Shown: positions 43,828-53,805, counted from the stretch's first letter. The stretch is 64,000 bases of DNA from DAOTWY01 sp003696565 (GCA_034435635.1 DAOTWY010000039.1:1-64000), one strand, 5' to 3'. A program made the numbers and translations. Notes: a model not told the origin generated them from the sequence alone.

Positions 43828-44388
43828 ATGGTCGATCAGCAATCTGCCCATATTCTTGTGGTGGATGACAATGAGATGAATCGTGATATGTTATTGCGCC
43901 GCCTAAAGCGTCAAAACTACCAAGTGACCTTAGCAGAAAATGGTCAACGTTGTTTGGAAATCATGCGTCAGCAACCGTTTGATTTAGTGCTGCTTGACAT
44001 TATGATGCCTGTGATGAATGGGTATGATACCTTAGAAAGCATCAAAGCTGATCCTAACTTAAAAGACATTCCTGTTATTATGATTTCCGCTGTTGATGAC
44101 CTAGACAGTGTTGTGAGATGCATTGAAATGGGTGCAGAAGATTATTTATTTAAGCCTTTTAATCCTGTATTACTAAAAGCACGCATCAGCGCAACGCTCG
44201 ATAAATATCGCCTACGTCATACACCGTCACCGGTTGCTTTCACACAATCCGGTAGGCACCCCGCTGCGGCAATCATCGCTGATGCCGAAGCCATGAAGCT
44301 CGGCAGTGCCGGACCTGTTACACAAGCGCAGATCGATATTCTGACGCGGATTTCAAATAATGCCGCCAAATTATTAACCCAATCATGA
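43828..44388 (+). CDS. Single-receiver response regulator (first gene of the Amt-kinase cluster)
   Basis: A 186-residue protein. The receiver (about 7-128) is complete: VDDNEMN, Asp57 in LLDIMMP, Ser in IMISA and Lys in LFKPF. The remaining 55 residues have no DNA-binding motif and look like a flexible tail with a small helix at the end. It has no output domain, so it may act by protein contact or as a phosphate shuttle. AGGAG lies before the ATG. The Amt-kinase gene starts 20 bases later. Confidence 0.85.
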   Translation: MVDQQSAHILVVDDNEMNRDMLLRRLKRQNYQVTLAENGQRCLEIMRQQPFDLVLLDIMMPVMNGYDTLESIKADPNLKDIPVIMISAVDDLDSVVRCIEMGAEDYLFKPFNPVLLKARISATLDKYRLRHTPSPVAFTQSGRHPAAAIIADAEAMKLGSAGPVTQAQIDILTRISNNAAKLLTQS

Positions 44389-44408
44389 ACTAATGAACGA
44401 GGGAATTC

Positions 44409-47400
44409 ATGACAATTGACCAGCAAACTCTTGATTACCTGTGGATATTAGTCAGTTCTGGGTTGGTTTTTTTAATGCAAGCAGGTTTTTTATGCCTGGA
44501 AAGCGGATTAACCCGTAGCAAAAACAGCATCAATGTCGCCATCAAAAATCTGATTGATTTTGGTCTGACTACTATACTGTTTTGGGCATTCGGCTTTGCT
44601 TTGATGTTTGGGGCAACCCGTGGTGGGTGGATTGGCACATCCAACTTCATGCCAAACTTCCAACTCAATAATCCAGAAAACACACGTATTCTTATTTTTT
44701 TGGTGTTTCAAGTCATGTTCTGTGGCACAGCCGTCACAATTATCTCTGGTGCGGTGGCAGAGCGGATGAAATTCAGCAGTTATATGATTATCACTGCCTT
44801 AGTTGCTGGGCTGGTATATCCCGTTTTTGGGCATTGGGCATGGTCCAACCTACAAAATACTGTTGAGCCGTTTAATCAAAGCCTCAATGGGTTATTAGGG
44901 GGACGTGGATTCGTCGATTTTGCTGGTTCTTCTGTTGTCCATAGCGTTGGCGGTTGGGCATCGCTGGCGATTTTAATCATCATTGGTGCCCGTACCGGTC
45001 GCTTTGCACCAGATGGCACGCCGCGCAAAATTCCCGGTTCTAATCTACCGCTTTCTGCCCTAGGTGTGTTGTTGTTATATGTTGGATGGTTTGGGTTTAA
45101 TGGTGGCAGTACCTTACAAATGAATACGCAAGTTGTTCATGTCATCGCCAATACAGTCATCGCTGGCTCAGCCGGGATGATTGCCGCAACATTTGTCGGG
45201 TGGTCTCTACGTAAACGCGCTGAGGTCGATTTGGTCATGAATGGCATTTTAGCAGGACTGGTTGCCATCACCGCTAACGCTCATGCTGTTTCAACATTAG
45301 ATGCGGTTATTATCGGCGCAATTGGTGGGCTTGTTATGCTGGCAGTGCATCACTTGCTGTTGCGCTTTAAAATTGATGATGCCGTTGGAGCAGTGCCGGT
45401 ACATTTGGGTGGTGGTATTTGGGGCACATTAGCCGTCGGTATTTTTGGGCAGGCAGAATATTTAGGCACTGGGCTTTCACGCATCGATCAAATTGGTATC
45501 CAATTAACTGGTGTTATCATCTGTGGCTTATGGACTTTCCTCACCGTTTACATTGTCATGCGCTTCATCAATCGCATACACCCCCTACGTGTAACAACTG
45601 AACAAGAACAACTCGGGCTGAATGTGTCTGAACATGGTGCGACCACTGATCTATTAGAACTATTTCAAGTGATGGATACACAATCAAAAACAGGAGATCT
45701 GAGCTTACGCGCGCCGGTAGAACCGTTTACAGAAGTCGGGCAAATCGCACAACGGTATAATAACGTTCTGGATTCATTACAAGAAGCAGTAGCACGCACC
45801 GAATCCATTATTCGCACCGCGATGGATGGCATCATTACATTCACACGAGACACACTCATTACATCTCTTAATCCTGCCGCGCAGACCATTTTTGGTTATC
45901 CACCAGACGCGCTTATTGGACAACCCATTCATCGTTTAATTGCACCACCAGAGTACGCCCATAACGAAGACGAACATCAACAATACATCACAAAACAACT
46001 AGAACAGCTCATACGCTCAGATTCATACTGGGAACTGACTGGGCAACGTGCAGATGGGCAAGTTTTTCCGATGGAAGTGGTTATCACACAAACACAAGTC
46101 GGAGAGCAAACCTTTTACACGGGCACATTCAGGGATATTACTGATCGCAAACTGGCTGAAGAAGCGTTGATTATGAGCCAGGCAAACCTGAGCGCGTTAA
46201 TTGAAAATACACAAGATTGGATTTGGTCAATTGATCCTAATTTCCGTGTGGTGACGTTCAACACCACAGCCAAGTTAATTTTCCATGCCGCTTATGACAC
46301 AGACCTCGAAACAGGTGTATCTATTTTTGATGTGCTTCCCCCGGTATTACATGAAGAATGGCGAGAACGTTACAACCGTGCTTTTAAATTGGAACGCTTG
46401 ACGATTGAAGAGCCGTTTGATCTATCCAATGCGCGTTTGGAGATTGAAATTGCCTACAATCCCATTATTTCCACCACAGGCGAAGTAACAGGTGTCAGCT
46501 GCATCGCCAGGGATATCACTGAACGCAAAGCGTTTGAACGCGAATTACAAAAAGCCAAAGAAGATGCCGAAGCTGCCAACCGTGCTAAAAGTGCCTTCCT
46601 AGCTAATATGAGCCACGAACTCCGCACCCCGCTTAATGCCATTATTGGCTACAGTGAAATGCTCCATGAAGAAGCCCTAGAAGCCGGTAATGATGACTTA
46701 GCCCCTGATCTGCATAAAATCCAATCCGCCGGTAATCATCTTTTGGATTTAATTAATAACATCTTAGATTTATCCAAAATTGAAGCTGGACGCATGGATT
46801 TGTATCTAGAAACGATCGACGTGATGCTAACCCTAAATGAAGTTATGCTAACCGTCAAACCGCTGATCGAACGCAACGGGAATCAATTGCAGGTTGATTT
46901 TCAGGATAATTTAGGCACAGCACGGATAGATGCCATCAAGTTACGACAAACCTTAATCAATTTACTGAGCAACGCCGCCAAGTTCACCGAAAAAGGAACC
47001 ATCACCCTAACGGCTGAACGTATCCAAGAAAATCAGCGAGATTGGTTGATTTTCAAAATTATTGATACTGGAATTGGCATGACTGCCGAACAAATCACAG
47101 AGGTATTTAAGGAATTTACCCAGGCAGATGCCAGTACCACCCGTAAATATGGTGGGACTGGTTTAGGGTTAACTATCAGCAAGCGTTTTTGTCAGTTAAT
47201 GGGTGGTGATATTGGGGTAGAAAGCACGCTTAACGAGGGGACAACTTTTACAGTTGTTTTACCAGCAGAGGTTCAAGAAGCAGATACATCTAATACCATC
47301 ATCCGTGAATCGCTCATTCCTCACACACTTATCCCAGAGCCAATCCCAACTCGCCGCCAAACAGATACGGGTGTTGTCCTTATCATTGATGATGACCCCA

Positions 47401-48122
47401 ACGTGCGCGAGTTAATTGCCCGTGCGCTTACCAAAGAAGGATTTTCTGTTGGGGTGGCTGCCAACGGTGCAGAAGGAATCCGCTTAGCAAAACAAATGCA
47501 GCCCGATGTGGTGACGCTCGATGTGATGATGGCAGGTATGGATGGGTGGTCTGTGTTAGAAACATTCAAAAATGATCCGGATTTGTCTCACATCCCCGTG
47601 GTGATGATTAGTATTGTGAATGATCGCGGGCGCGGTTTTGCTCTCGGTGCGGCTGATTATTTAACCAAACCCATCGACCGTAAGAAGTTAATCGAAATCC
47701 TACGACGTTATCGTAAAATAGAAAACACTATACTCCCCCCAGGACGTATACTTGTCATTGAAGATGATGACTATACCCGCGATATTATCGTTCGCACCTT
47801 AGAGACTGAGGGGTGGTGGGTAGAAGAAGCTCGTGATGGGCTGGAGGGATTAAAAAGCATTGCAGAAAGCAAACCTCATCTTATCTTGCTGGATTTGATG
47901 ATGCCTAAAATGGATGGCTTCCAATTTTTGGATGAATTACAACAAACTGAATCCGGGCGTAAAATCCCTGTAATTGTCGTCACAGCAAAAGACCTAAGTG
48001 CCACTGATAGGGAACAGCTACACGGCGCAGTGGCAGAAATTCTACAAAAATCCATGAACGATAAAGATACTCTGTTAAAACGAATTCAATCACTGATTGA
48101 AATTGAATTAAGCCGTAGATAG
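44409..48122 (+). CDS. Ammonium transporter fused to hybrid histidine kinase
   Basis: A 1237-residue protein. Residues 1-400 form an Amt/Mep/Rh channel with about 11 membrane helices, including both pore histidines His178 (VVHSVGG) and His332 (VPVHLGGGIWG) and the tail motif LGLNVSEHG. A HAMP-like region (about 410-455), two PAS domains (about 460-585 and 596-715), HisKA with His736 (SHELRTPLN), HATPase (NAAKF, GTGLGL), and two receivers with Asp1038 and Asp1162 follow. Amt-kinase fusions such as Kuenenia Ks-Amt5 are known ammonium sensors. This one has an extra receiver pair and probably passes phosphate to nearby single receivers. Confidence 0.92.
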   Translation: MTIDQQTLDYLWILVSSGLVFLMQAGFLCLESGLTRSKNSINVAIKNLIDFGLTTILFWAFGFALMFGATRGGWIGTSNFMPNFQLNNPENTRILIFLVFQVMFCGTAVTIISGAVAERMKFSSYMIITALVAGLVYPVFGHWAWSNLQNTVEPFNQSLNGLLGGRGFVDFAGSSVVHSVGGWASLAILIIIGARTGRFAPDGTPRKIPGSNLPLSALGVLLLYVGWFGFNGGSTLQMNTQVVHVIANTVIAGSAGMIAATFVGWSLRKRAEVDLVMNGILAGLVAITANAHAVSTLDAVIIGAIGGLVMLAVHHLLLRFKIDDAVGAVPVHLGGGIWGTLAVGIFGQAEYLGTGLSRIDQIGIQLTGVIICGLWTFLTVYIVMRFINRIHPLRVTTEQEQLGLNVSEHGATTDLLELFQVMDTQSKTGDLSLRAPVEPFTEVGQIAQRYNNVLDSLQEAVARTESIIRTAMDGIITFTRDTLITSLNPAAQTIFGYPPDALIGQPIHRLIAPPEYAHNEDEHQQYITKQLEQLIRSDSYWELTGQRADGQVFPMEVVITQTQVGEQTFYTGTFRDITDRKLAEEALIMSQANLSALIENTQDWIWSIDPNFRVVTFNTTAKLIFHAAYDTDLETGVSIFDVLPPVLHEEWRERYNRAFKLERLTIEEPFDLSNARLEIEIAYNPIISTTGEVTGVSCIARDITERKAFERELQKAKEDAEAANRAKSAFLANMSHELRTPLNAIIGYSEMLHEEALEAGNDDLAPDLHKIQSAGNHLLDLINNILDLSKIEAGRMDLYLETIDVMLTLNEVMLTVKPLIERNGNQLQVDFQDNLGTARIDAIKLRQTLINLLSNAAKFTEKGTITLTAERIQENQRDWLIFKIIDTGIGMTAEQITEVFKEFTQADASTTRKYGGTGLGLTISKRFCQLMGGDIGVESTLNEGTTFTVVLPAEVQEADTSNTIIRESLIPHTLIPEPIPTRRQTDTGVVLIIDDDPNVRELIARALTKEGFSVGVAANGAEGIRLAKQMQPDVVTLDVMMAGMDGWSVLETFKNDPDLSHIPVVMISIVNDRGRGFALGAADYLTKPIDRKKLIEILRRYRKIENTILPPGRILVIEDDDYTRDIIVRTLETEGWWVEEARDGLEGLKSIAESKPHLILLDLMMPKMDGFQFLDELQQTESGRKIPVIVVTAKDLSATDREQLHGAVAEILQKSMNDKDTLLKRIQSLIEIELSRR

Positions 48123-48130
48123 GACTGTGT

Positions 48131-48502
48131 ATGTCTAAAATACTTATTGTTGAAGATAATGAAATGAACTTGGACATGCTGTCTCGCCGGTTAGCGCGAC
48201 GCGGCTTTGAGATCATTGTAGCAACTGATGGGGCAGAAGCGATCAACATAACCAAAGAACAACATCCTGATCTCATTTTGATGGATATGAGCTTACCGGT
48301 AATGGATGGTTGGCAAGCCACCCGCCTGATTAAGGCAGACGACAATCTTAAACACATTCCCATTATTGCGTTAACAGCACATGCTGTTGCTGGTGATCGA
48401 GAAAAATGTATAGCTGCCGGCTGTGATGAATACGAAAGCAAGCCAGTTAAACTAAACAATCTACTGCAAAAAATCAGTCTGTTTCTTGATGTTTATGAGT
48501 AA
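48131..48502 (+). CDS. DivK-like single-domain response regulator
   Basis: A 123-residue protein that is only a receiver: VEDNEMN, Asp52 in LMDMSLP, Thr in ALTAHA and Lys in ESKPV. This pattern is typical of CheY/DivK-type phosphate-relay proteins. It lies 8 bases after the Amt-kinase and is its probable relay partner. Start at ATG 48131. Confidence 0.88.
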   Translation: MSKILIVEDNEMNLDMLSRRLARRGFEIIVATDGAEAINITKEQHPDLILMDMSLPVMDGWQATRLIKADDNLKHIPIIALTAHAVAGDREKCIAAGCDEYESKPVKLNNLLQKISLFLDVYE

Positions 48503-48567
48503 TCAATCATCACTATCAGAACACAGTTTTCATCGGCACTGTTTTTGAAGAATAGGACTTATCAGCG

Positions 48568-51468
48568 ATGCCGCCAAGACAAACCTCATCAAATCTTATC
48601 GGAAAACGATACGAGCTTCAAAACACAATTGGACGAGGTGGTATGGGTGTTGTTTACCGTGCCATTGACCATCTGACAGGGCAATTGGTCGCGTTAAAAC
48701 AGGTCATCGCGCAAGATACACCGAACTTGATGGATTCAGAAAATGGTGGTGGGCGGCATTTTCGGCTAGCATTAGCACAAGAATTTAAACTATTAGCATC
48801 ACTTCATCACCCCTACATTATCGAAGTGAAGGATTATGGCTTTGATGATCAGAATCATCAGCCATATTTTACGATGGAACTATTAGAAAATGCTTACCCT
48901 ATCACTCAAGTCACACAAAACAGTTCACTTCAAGAAAAACTCACTTATTTAGTACAAATGCTACAAGCGTTAACATATCTACACCGGCGCGGCATTTTAC
49001 ACCGCGATTTAAAGCCGGCTAATGTTCTTGTCTTTCAAGGGCAGATCAAAGTGCTAGACTTTGGCTTAAGCACCATGCAAGATCGCAACACATCCCAAAG
49101 CAGTATCACCCAAACTGCCGGAACAATCGCCTATCTAGCTCCAGAGGTCTTGATGGGTAGCACACCTAGTGAATCAGCTGATTTATATGCTGTAGGCATG
49201 ATTGCCTATGAGATTTTAGCCAATCAATATCCGTTTAACGATGCGAGTGTCGCTACATTAATCAACGATGTCATTCACACTTATCCAGATTGCTCCCAGT
49301 TAGATATAAGTGCTGATTTAGCATTGGTCATTGAGCGTCTTATACAAAAAGACCCTGAGGCACGATATCCCACAGCGCGAGACGCTATTCATGCCCTAGA
49401 AACTGCATATGGCACCCCATTACTCACCAATACAATCGCCACCCGCGAAAGTTTTTTACAATCCGCAAGACTCATCGGACGAGATTCGGAATTATATCAA
49501 CTCCATACCAGCCTCAAAAATGCACAAGCTGGCATAGGGAGTGCGTGGCTCATTGGTGGGGAAAGCGGAGTCGGTAAATCACGCTTATTAGATGAGCTAC
49601 GCACCCTAGCAATGGTTAATGGTGCATTGGTGATGCGTGATTATTCTTCTCATGAGGCGCAAACCCCTTACCATAGTTGGCGGGCTATCCTGCAATGGCT
49701 TGGCTTGTTAACCGATCTAAATCCAGCTGATGCTGGCTTGATTAAGTTGTTGGTGCCAGATATTTTTACCTTGCCAACACATGACCCAAAAACCGCCTCA
49801 GAACTAGAACCGGATAAAATTGAAGCACGCCTTCTACATATGCTTGAGCAAATGCTCATAGCACAAAACCAGCCTATCGTCATTATTTTAGAAGATTTAC
49901 ATTGGGCGAGTAGCGAAAGTCTTAGTTTATTTGCACATCTGGCAGGGATGACCAAAGATTTACCGCTGGTTTTAATTGGTAGTTATCGTGATGATGAGCG
50001 TCCAAACTTGCCCGCTTTATTGCCTGATATACCGGTTATCAAGCTTAATCGTCTAAACGATCAAGATATCGCGCAGCTAAGTAAGGCGATGTTAGGCGAA
50101 GCTGGAAAACAAGCGGATGTCATCAACTTATTACAACAGGAAACAAAAGGTAATGTTTTTTTCTTGATCGAGGTGGTACGCACCTTAGCAGCAGATGCAG
50201 GGGATTTGGAGCAAATTGGACATATCACCTTACCGCAAAATGTGTTTTCCGGTGGTATACAACAAATTATCACAAGGCGGTTATCATTCATCCCACAACA
50301 ATACCAACATCCTTTATGTTATGCTGCTGCGATCGGTCGCCAACAAGACTTAAAACTATTAAGCCACATCTTGCCGGATTTAAACATCGAGCATTTTTTA
50401 GCGGAATGTGCTAATGCGGCAGTGTTTGAAATACGAGATGGTGTTTGGCAGTTTGTGCATGATAAATTACGCGATGGTGTGTTAGCAACAATTGCCCCGC
50501 AAGACCTGCGTGATATTCACCATCAAATTGCACAGGCAATTGAGACCCTCTACATCGCAGATAATCACGCGGCTTTGCTCACATATCATTGGGGAATGGC
50601 AAATCAGCCGGAAAAAGAGAGCTATTACGCTAGCATGGCAGGGGAGCAAGCCTTACGCAGTGGCGCGTATCATCAAGCCGTGAAATATTTTGAACGCTCA
50701 CTCCAGACCTCACAACTAAACATGCTTTCTCCCCGCGATTCACAACTCCGACGAGTTTATTTACAAAACCGCAAAGCAGAGGCGTATCTCGGTTTTGGTG
50801 GTTATGATCAAGCGTATGAGTTATATCAGGAAAGCCTGACAATTAGTGAACACCTTAATGAAAAACCCGCCATAGCAGAAGTCCTGTATCATCTTGGTAA
50901 TGTGGATTTCGTCCGTAATTTGGTTGACCGTGCCGAAACATATTATCAAGATAGCCTAGCGATCTATCGTGAGTTAAATGACAGAGCAGGCATCGCCCGC
51001 GTTGTTCACAGCCTAGGCAATATCGCCTATGAAAAAGGCAACGATGAACAAGCCAAGTTGTTATATCAAGAAAGCCTTTCCCTATCACGCCAGGTCGGTG
51101 ATCAGTGGGGTATGGCAGGCGCGTTAACAACACAAACTGTCCCTGATCTCAGTGAAGCAGCCTCTCAAGACATCCCGCAAATCATCCAAAAATTTGCCCT
51201 ACATGTCCAGCAGAAACAAGTGAAAGCCGCATTAAACACGCTATTACATTTAGCTCAACAACACATACTCAACGATCACAAACCATCTGCACTAAGTTTA
51301 CTTGCTTTCATCCTAAATCATCCAGAACTCCCAGCAGAATTAGAGGACGAAGCCGAGCAACTAACCTTTGAATTACAAAATGCCCTAGACTCGCAACTGG
51401 TTAACATCAGTTGGGAACGCGGGAAAAGTTATACATTTGAAAGCATCTTAACATCTCTAAAATCCTAA
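48568..51468 (+). CDS. Ser/Thr protein kinase with AAA ATPase and TPR domains
   Basis: A 966-residue cytosolic protein. The N-terminal eukaryotic-type kinase (about 12-280) has IGRGGMGVVYRA, catalytic Lys44, HRDLKPAN (Asp147) and DFG-like DFGLS (Asp164). An AAA_16 ATPase follows with Walker A GGESGVGKSR (Lys337) and LEDLHWAS as Walker B. The C-terminal part (about 690-880) has TPR-like repeats. There is no transmembrane or PASTA part. It follows the Amt-kinase cluster by 65 bases and could be a downstream effector. This layout is known from multidomain regulators in cyanobacteria, myxobacteria and Chloroflexota. Confidence 0.88.
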   Translation: MPPRQTSSNLIGKRYELQNTIGRGGMGVVYRAIDHLTGQLVALKQVIAQDTPNLMDSENGGGRHFRLALAQEFKLLASLHHPYIIEVKDYGFDDQNHQPYFTMELLENAYPITQVTQNSSLQEKLTYLVQMLQALTYLHRRGILHRDLKPANVLVFQGQIKVLDFGLSTMQDRNTSQSSITQTAGTIAYLAPEVLMGSTPSESADLYAVGMIAYEILANQYPFNDASVATLINDVIHTYPDCSQLDISADLALVIERLIQKDPEARYPTARDAIHALETAYGTPLLTNTIATRESFLQSARLIGRDSELYQLHTSLKNAQAGIGSAWLIGGESGVGKSRLLDELRTLAMVNGALVMRDYSSHEAQTPYHSWRAILQWLGLLTDLNPADAGLIKLLVPDIFTLPTHDPKTASELEPDKIEARLLHMLEQMLIAQNQPIVIILEDLHWASSESLSLFAHLAGMTKDLPLVLIGSYRDDERPNLPALLPDIPVIKLNRLNDQDIAQLSKAMLGEAGKQADVINLLQQETKGNVFFLIEVVRTLAADAGDLEQIGHITLPQNVFSGGIQQIITRRLSFIPQQYQHPLCYAAAIGRQQDLKLLSHILPDLNIEHFLAECANAAVFEIRDGVWQFVHDKLRDGVLATIAPQDLRDIHHQIAQAIETLYIADNHAALLTYHWGMANQPEKESYYASMAGEQALRSGAYHQAVKYFERSLQTSQLNMLSPRDSQLRRVYLQNRKAEAYLGFGGYDQAYELYQESLTISEHLNEKPAIAEVLYHLGNVDFVRNLVDRAETYYQDSLAIYRELNDRAGIARVVHSLGNIAYEKGNDEQAKLLYQESLSLSRQVGDQWGMAGALTTQTVPDLSEAASQDIPQIIQKFALHVQQKQVKAALNTLLHLAQQHILNDHKPSALSLLAFILNHPELPAELEDEAEQLTFELQNALDSQLVNISWERGKSYTFESILTSLKS

Positions 51469-52299
51469 ACGGGTCAGGATATGATCCACAGGCTGGACAT
51501 ATCCACTCCCAAATAATCGAACATGCACTAGCAACGGATATAAATTATAGACATCCCGCCGTGTTGGGAAAAAGCCGGGGGCTAATGGGCGAATTTCAGC
51601 ATATCGCTGGAAAAACACCTCATCAAACGTGCCAAACAACGTACTGAATGCCAGTTCAATTTCCGGGTGTGCATAATACACTGCCGGATCAATAAAGCCC
51701 GTAATGCGCCCATCTGCCGCTAGGATGTTAGTTGTCCACATATCCCCATGGATTAAAGATGGGTGTTCTGGTTCTGTGATGAACTCATTTAGCCGTTTAG
51801 CAAGTTGTTCCAGCCGCTTCATAATATACCCTGGCAACTTACCAGCTTTCACCGCTTCCTGTCCCATATACAACAAACGGTGCTCACGGAAAAAATCGAT
51901 CCAACTGGTTGTTTGTGGATTAGGTTGATGCAAACCACCGATCAATGTATCAAAAGGCAAGCCGAAAGTCTCAGCACGGATACTGTGTAAATCCGCCAAC
52001 AGTTCTGCCGCATGTTGTTGCGCACGAACTGTTAGAGCACTTGTACCCTCAATAAAGCTCATCACTAAAATAGATGGTTCATGATGATAAACTTGTGGTA
52101 CAGGCAATCGACTGTTTTCTGCCAAATAAATTAACATGCGTCCTTCAATATCAAGCGTGCCATTTTCCCTTGCCACCTTGACAGCATAACACGCGCCATC
52201 TGGCATATTTACTTGATAAACTTCACCAATATTGCCACCATGTAGTGCTTTAACTGATTGTGGTGTATCTCCTAAAATGTACTTTATCTTCTCAATCAT
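51457..52299 (-). CDS. Fructosamine kinase/aminoglycoside phosphotransferase-like protein
   Basis: A 280-residue kinase of the APH/fructosamine-3-kinase family. It has HGDMWTTNIL with the catalytic Asp (near 185), IDPAVYYAHPEIELAF as the metal-binding region, and GGNIGEVYQV as the nucleotide loop. It probably phosphorylates small sugar-amine substrates or repairs glycated amines. ATG 52299 has AGGGGGTG 6 bases upstream; the longer frame at 52317 was rejected. It overlaps the end of the Ser/Thr kinase gene by 12 bases. Confidence 0.83.
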   Translation of the reverse strand: MIEKIKYILGDTPQSVKALHGGNIGEVYQVNMPDGACYAVKVARENGTLDIEGRMLIYLAENSRLPVPQVYHHEPSILVMSFIEGTSALTVRAQQHAAELLADLHSIRAETFGLPFDTLIGGLHQPNPQTTSWIDFFREHRLLYMGQEAVKAGKLPGYIMKRLEQLAKRLNEFITEPEHPSLIHGDMWTTNILAADGRITGFIDPAVYYAHPEIELAFSTLFGTFDEVFFQRYAEIRPLAPGFFPTRRDVYNLYPLLVHVRLFGSGYVQPVDHILTRLGF

Positions 52300-52315
52300 C
52301 ATTTCACCCCCTAAC

Positions 52316-52333
52316 ATATTGTAGCAACAATAT
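52316..52333 (-). promoter_or_regulatory. Inverted repeat upstream of the fructosamine kinase gene
   Basis: ATATTGT and ACAATAT are separated by 4 bases and lie just before the ribosome site (52306-52313). It may be an operator or an mRNA hairpin. Confidence 0.35.
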
Positions 52334-52415
52334 CATCCAGGGAAGTAGTGAAAATAGTAATATTAGTAGAATGATCTGCTTTAAACAATTCACCACGCCC
52401 TATTCAAGCACACGC

Positions 52416-52445
52416 TTGACATAGAATGAACAGGCAACATATAAT
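52416..52445 (+). promoter_or_regulatory. Consensus sigma70 promoter of rpmF
   Basis: TTGACA (52416-52421) and TATAAT (52440-52445) are perfect consensus boxes with an 18-base spacer, the strongest promoter seen in the window. The transcript starts about 33 bases before the rpmF ATG. Confidence 0.75.
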
Positions 52446-52484
52446 CAACAGCCTAATGAATTGAGTTCTGAATGGAGCAGCCGC

Positions 52485-52670
52485 ATGGGTCCTTTACCAA
52501 AGCGCAAAGTATCTAAAAGTCGCCGCAATAAGCGTCGTGCGCATGATGCCCTAAGCTTGCCCCCACTGGTGTGGGATGCAGATACTGGTGAATATCGCTT
52601 AGCACACCATGTCTGTAAAAAAACCGGCATGTACAAGGGCAAGCAAGTGATCGAAGTCAAAGAAGATTAG
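52485..52670 (+). CDS. rpmF: 50S ribosomal protein L32 (zinc ribbon degenerate)
   Basis: A 61-residue protein. The L32 N-terminus is GPLPKRKVSKSRRNKRRAHD, then the family region ends KGKQVIEVK. The zinc ribbon has only one Cys left (Cys44 in HHVCKKTGMYKG) where four are usual, so it is a zinc-free variant. ATG 52485 follows GGAG at 7 bases; the TTG at 52461 is too long. It is a ribosome component near the peptidyl transferase centre. It is followed by a terminator and fabD, a common pairing in bacteria. Confidence 0.9.
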   Translation: MGPLPKRKVSKSRRNKRRAHDALSLPPLVWDADTGEYRLAHHVCKKTGMYKGKQVIEVKED

Positions 52671-52680
52671 GATGCAAAAG

Positions 52681-52703
52681 ACCGTGCCGTAAGCGCGGTT
52701 TTT
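52681..52703 (+). terminator. Intrinsic terminator of rpmF
   Basis: ACCGTGC (52681-52687) and GCGCGGT (52693-52699) pair with one G-T, then TTTT (52700-52703). Leaky termination would let some transcripts pass into fabD. Confidence 0.65.
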
Positions 52704-52768
52704 GCTTTATGTATCTGTGAGCTACTCATTAAACCTGTTCTGAGACAACACAAAAGGATCACGTTGAT

Positions 52769-53710
52769 ATGCAAAACACAGCCTTAATCTTCCCTGGGCA
52801 AGGATCGCAACAGGTCGGTATGGGGAAAGATTTCGCACAAACCTACCCAATCGCCAAAGAAATCTTCCAGCAGGCAGATGACTTACTCGGTGTATCCTTG
52901 AGTCAACTCATGTTTGATGGTGATGCAGAAACGCTCAACCAGACATATAACACGCAAGCCGCTTTATACGTCTGTAGCGCAGCAATCCTCCAAGTTTTCC
53001 GAAGCGAATATCCACAAATAACACCTATTGCTTACGCAGGGCATAGCTTAGGCGAGTTTACCGCGCTTTATGCAGCAGGCGCGCTCACCTTTGAAGACGG
53101 GTTGCGCCTAGTACGAGAACGTGGTCGGCTGATGGGCTTAGCCGGTGAAAAACACCCCGGCGCAATGGCTGCCCTGCTTGGCTTAGCGACAGATGTCGTC
53201 CGTGAAATTTGCCAAACTGCCAGCGAGCAAATTGGCGCGCCAGTTGTGTTGGCAAATGACAATTGTCCTGGGCAAGTCGTCATTTCCGGTGATACCACCG
53301 CCATTGACACAGCCCTTCAATTAGCTCAAGAACATGGTGCCAAAAAAGCCATCAAATTAGCCGTTAGCGTAGCAGCACATTCCCCACTTATGCAACCTGC
53401 TGCGGATGACTTCCGCAGTGCCTTAGATGCCACAACGTTCACCACCCCCCACACGCCAATTTATGCCAATGCGACAGCCCAACCCATTCGTGATATACAA
53501 GCGATCCGCGCCGCACTCAATCATCAATTGACACATCCTGTACGCTGGACGGAATCCGTTCAAGCGATGTTGATAGCCGGCGTTACACAATTTATTGAAA
53601 TCGGCTCTAGCGATGTATTAACCGGTCTGATCAAACGAATTGATCGGCAAGCCGCTCGTGTCGCCATTCATTCTGTACCCGCGCTCCAAGCATTTCAACC
53701 CAATGCATAA
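52769..53710 (+). CDS. fabD: Malonyl-CoA:ACP transacylase
   Basis: A 313-residue protein of the FabD family. FPGQGSQQVGMG at the start, the nucleophile Ser93 in AGHSLGEFTALY, Arg in RERGRLMG and HSPLM with the catalytic His near 200. It loads malonyl groups on acyl carrier protein for fatty acid synthesis. Other fab genes are not in the window. AAAGGATCACG precedes the ATG. Confidence 0.95.
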   Translation: MQNTALIFPGQGSQQVGMGKDFAQTYPIAKEIFQQADDLLGVSLSQLMFDGDAETLNQTYNTQAALYVCSAAILQVFRSEYPQITPIAYAGHSLGEFTALYAAGALTFEDGLRLVRERGRLMGLAGEKHPGAMAALLGLATDVVREICQTASEQIGAPVVLANDNCPGQVVISGDTTAIDTALQLAQEHGAKKAIKLAVSVAAHSPLMQPAADDFRSALDATTFTTPHTPIYANATAQPIRDIQAIRAALNHQLTHPVRWTESVQAMLIAGVTQFIEIGSSDVLTGLIKRIDRQAARVAIHSVPALQAFQPNA

Positions 53711-53720
53711 TTAAACTTGA

Positions 53721-53744
53721 GGGGCAGCATATTCGCTATGCCCC
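53721..53744 (+). terminator. Weak hairpin after fabD
   Basis: GGGGCAGC and GCTATGCCCC pair with a 2-base bulge around ATATTC. There is no U-tract, so its effect is uncertain. Confidence 0.35.
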
Positions 53745-53805
53745 TATCCCCTCTTAAACACCACTTCTATAGAAAATTTTCAACTCTGGTATAAACGACT
53801 ATGCC

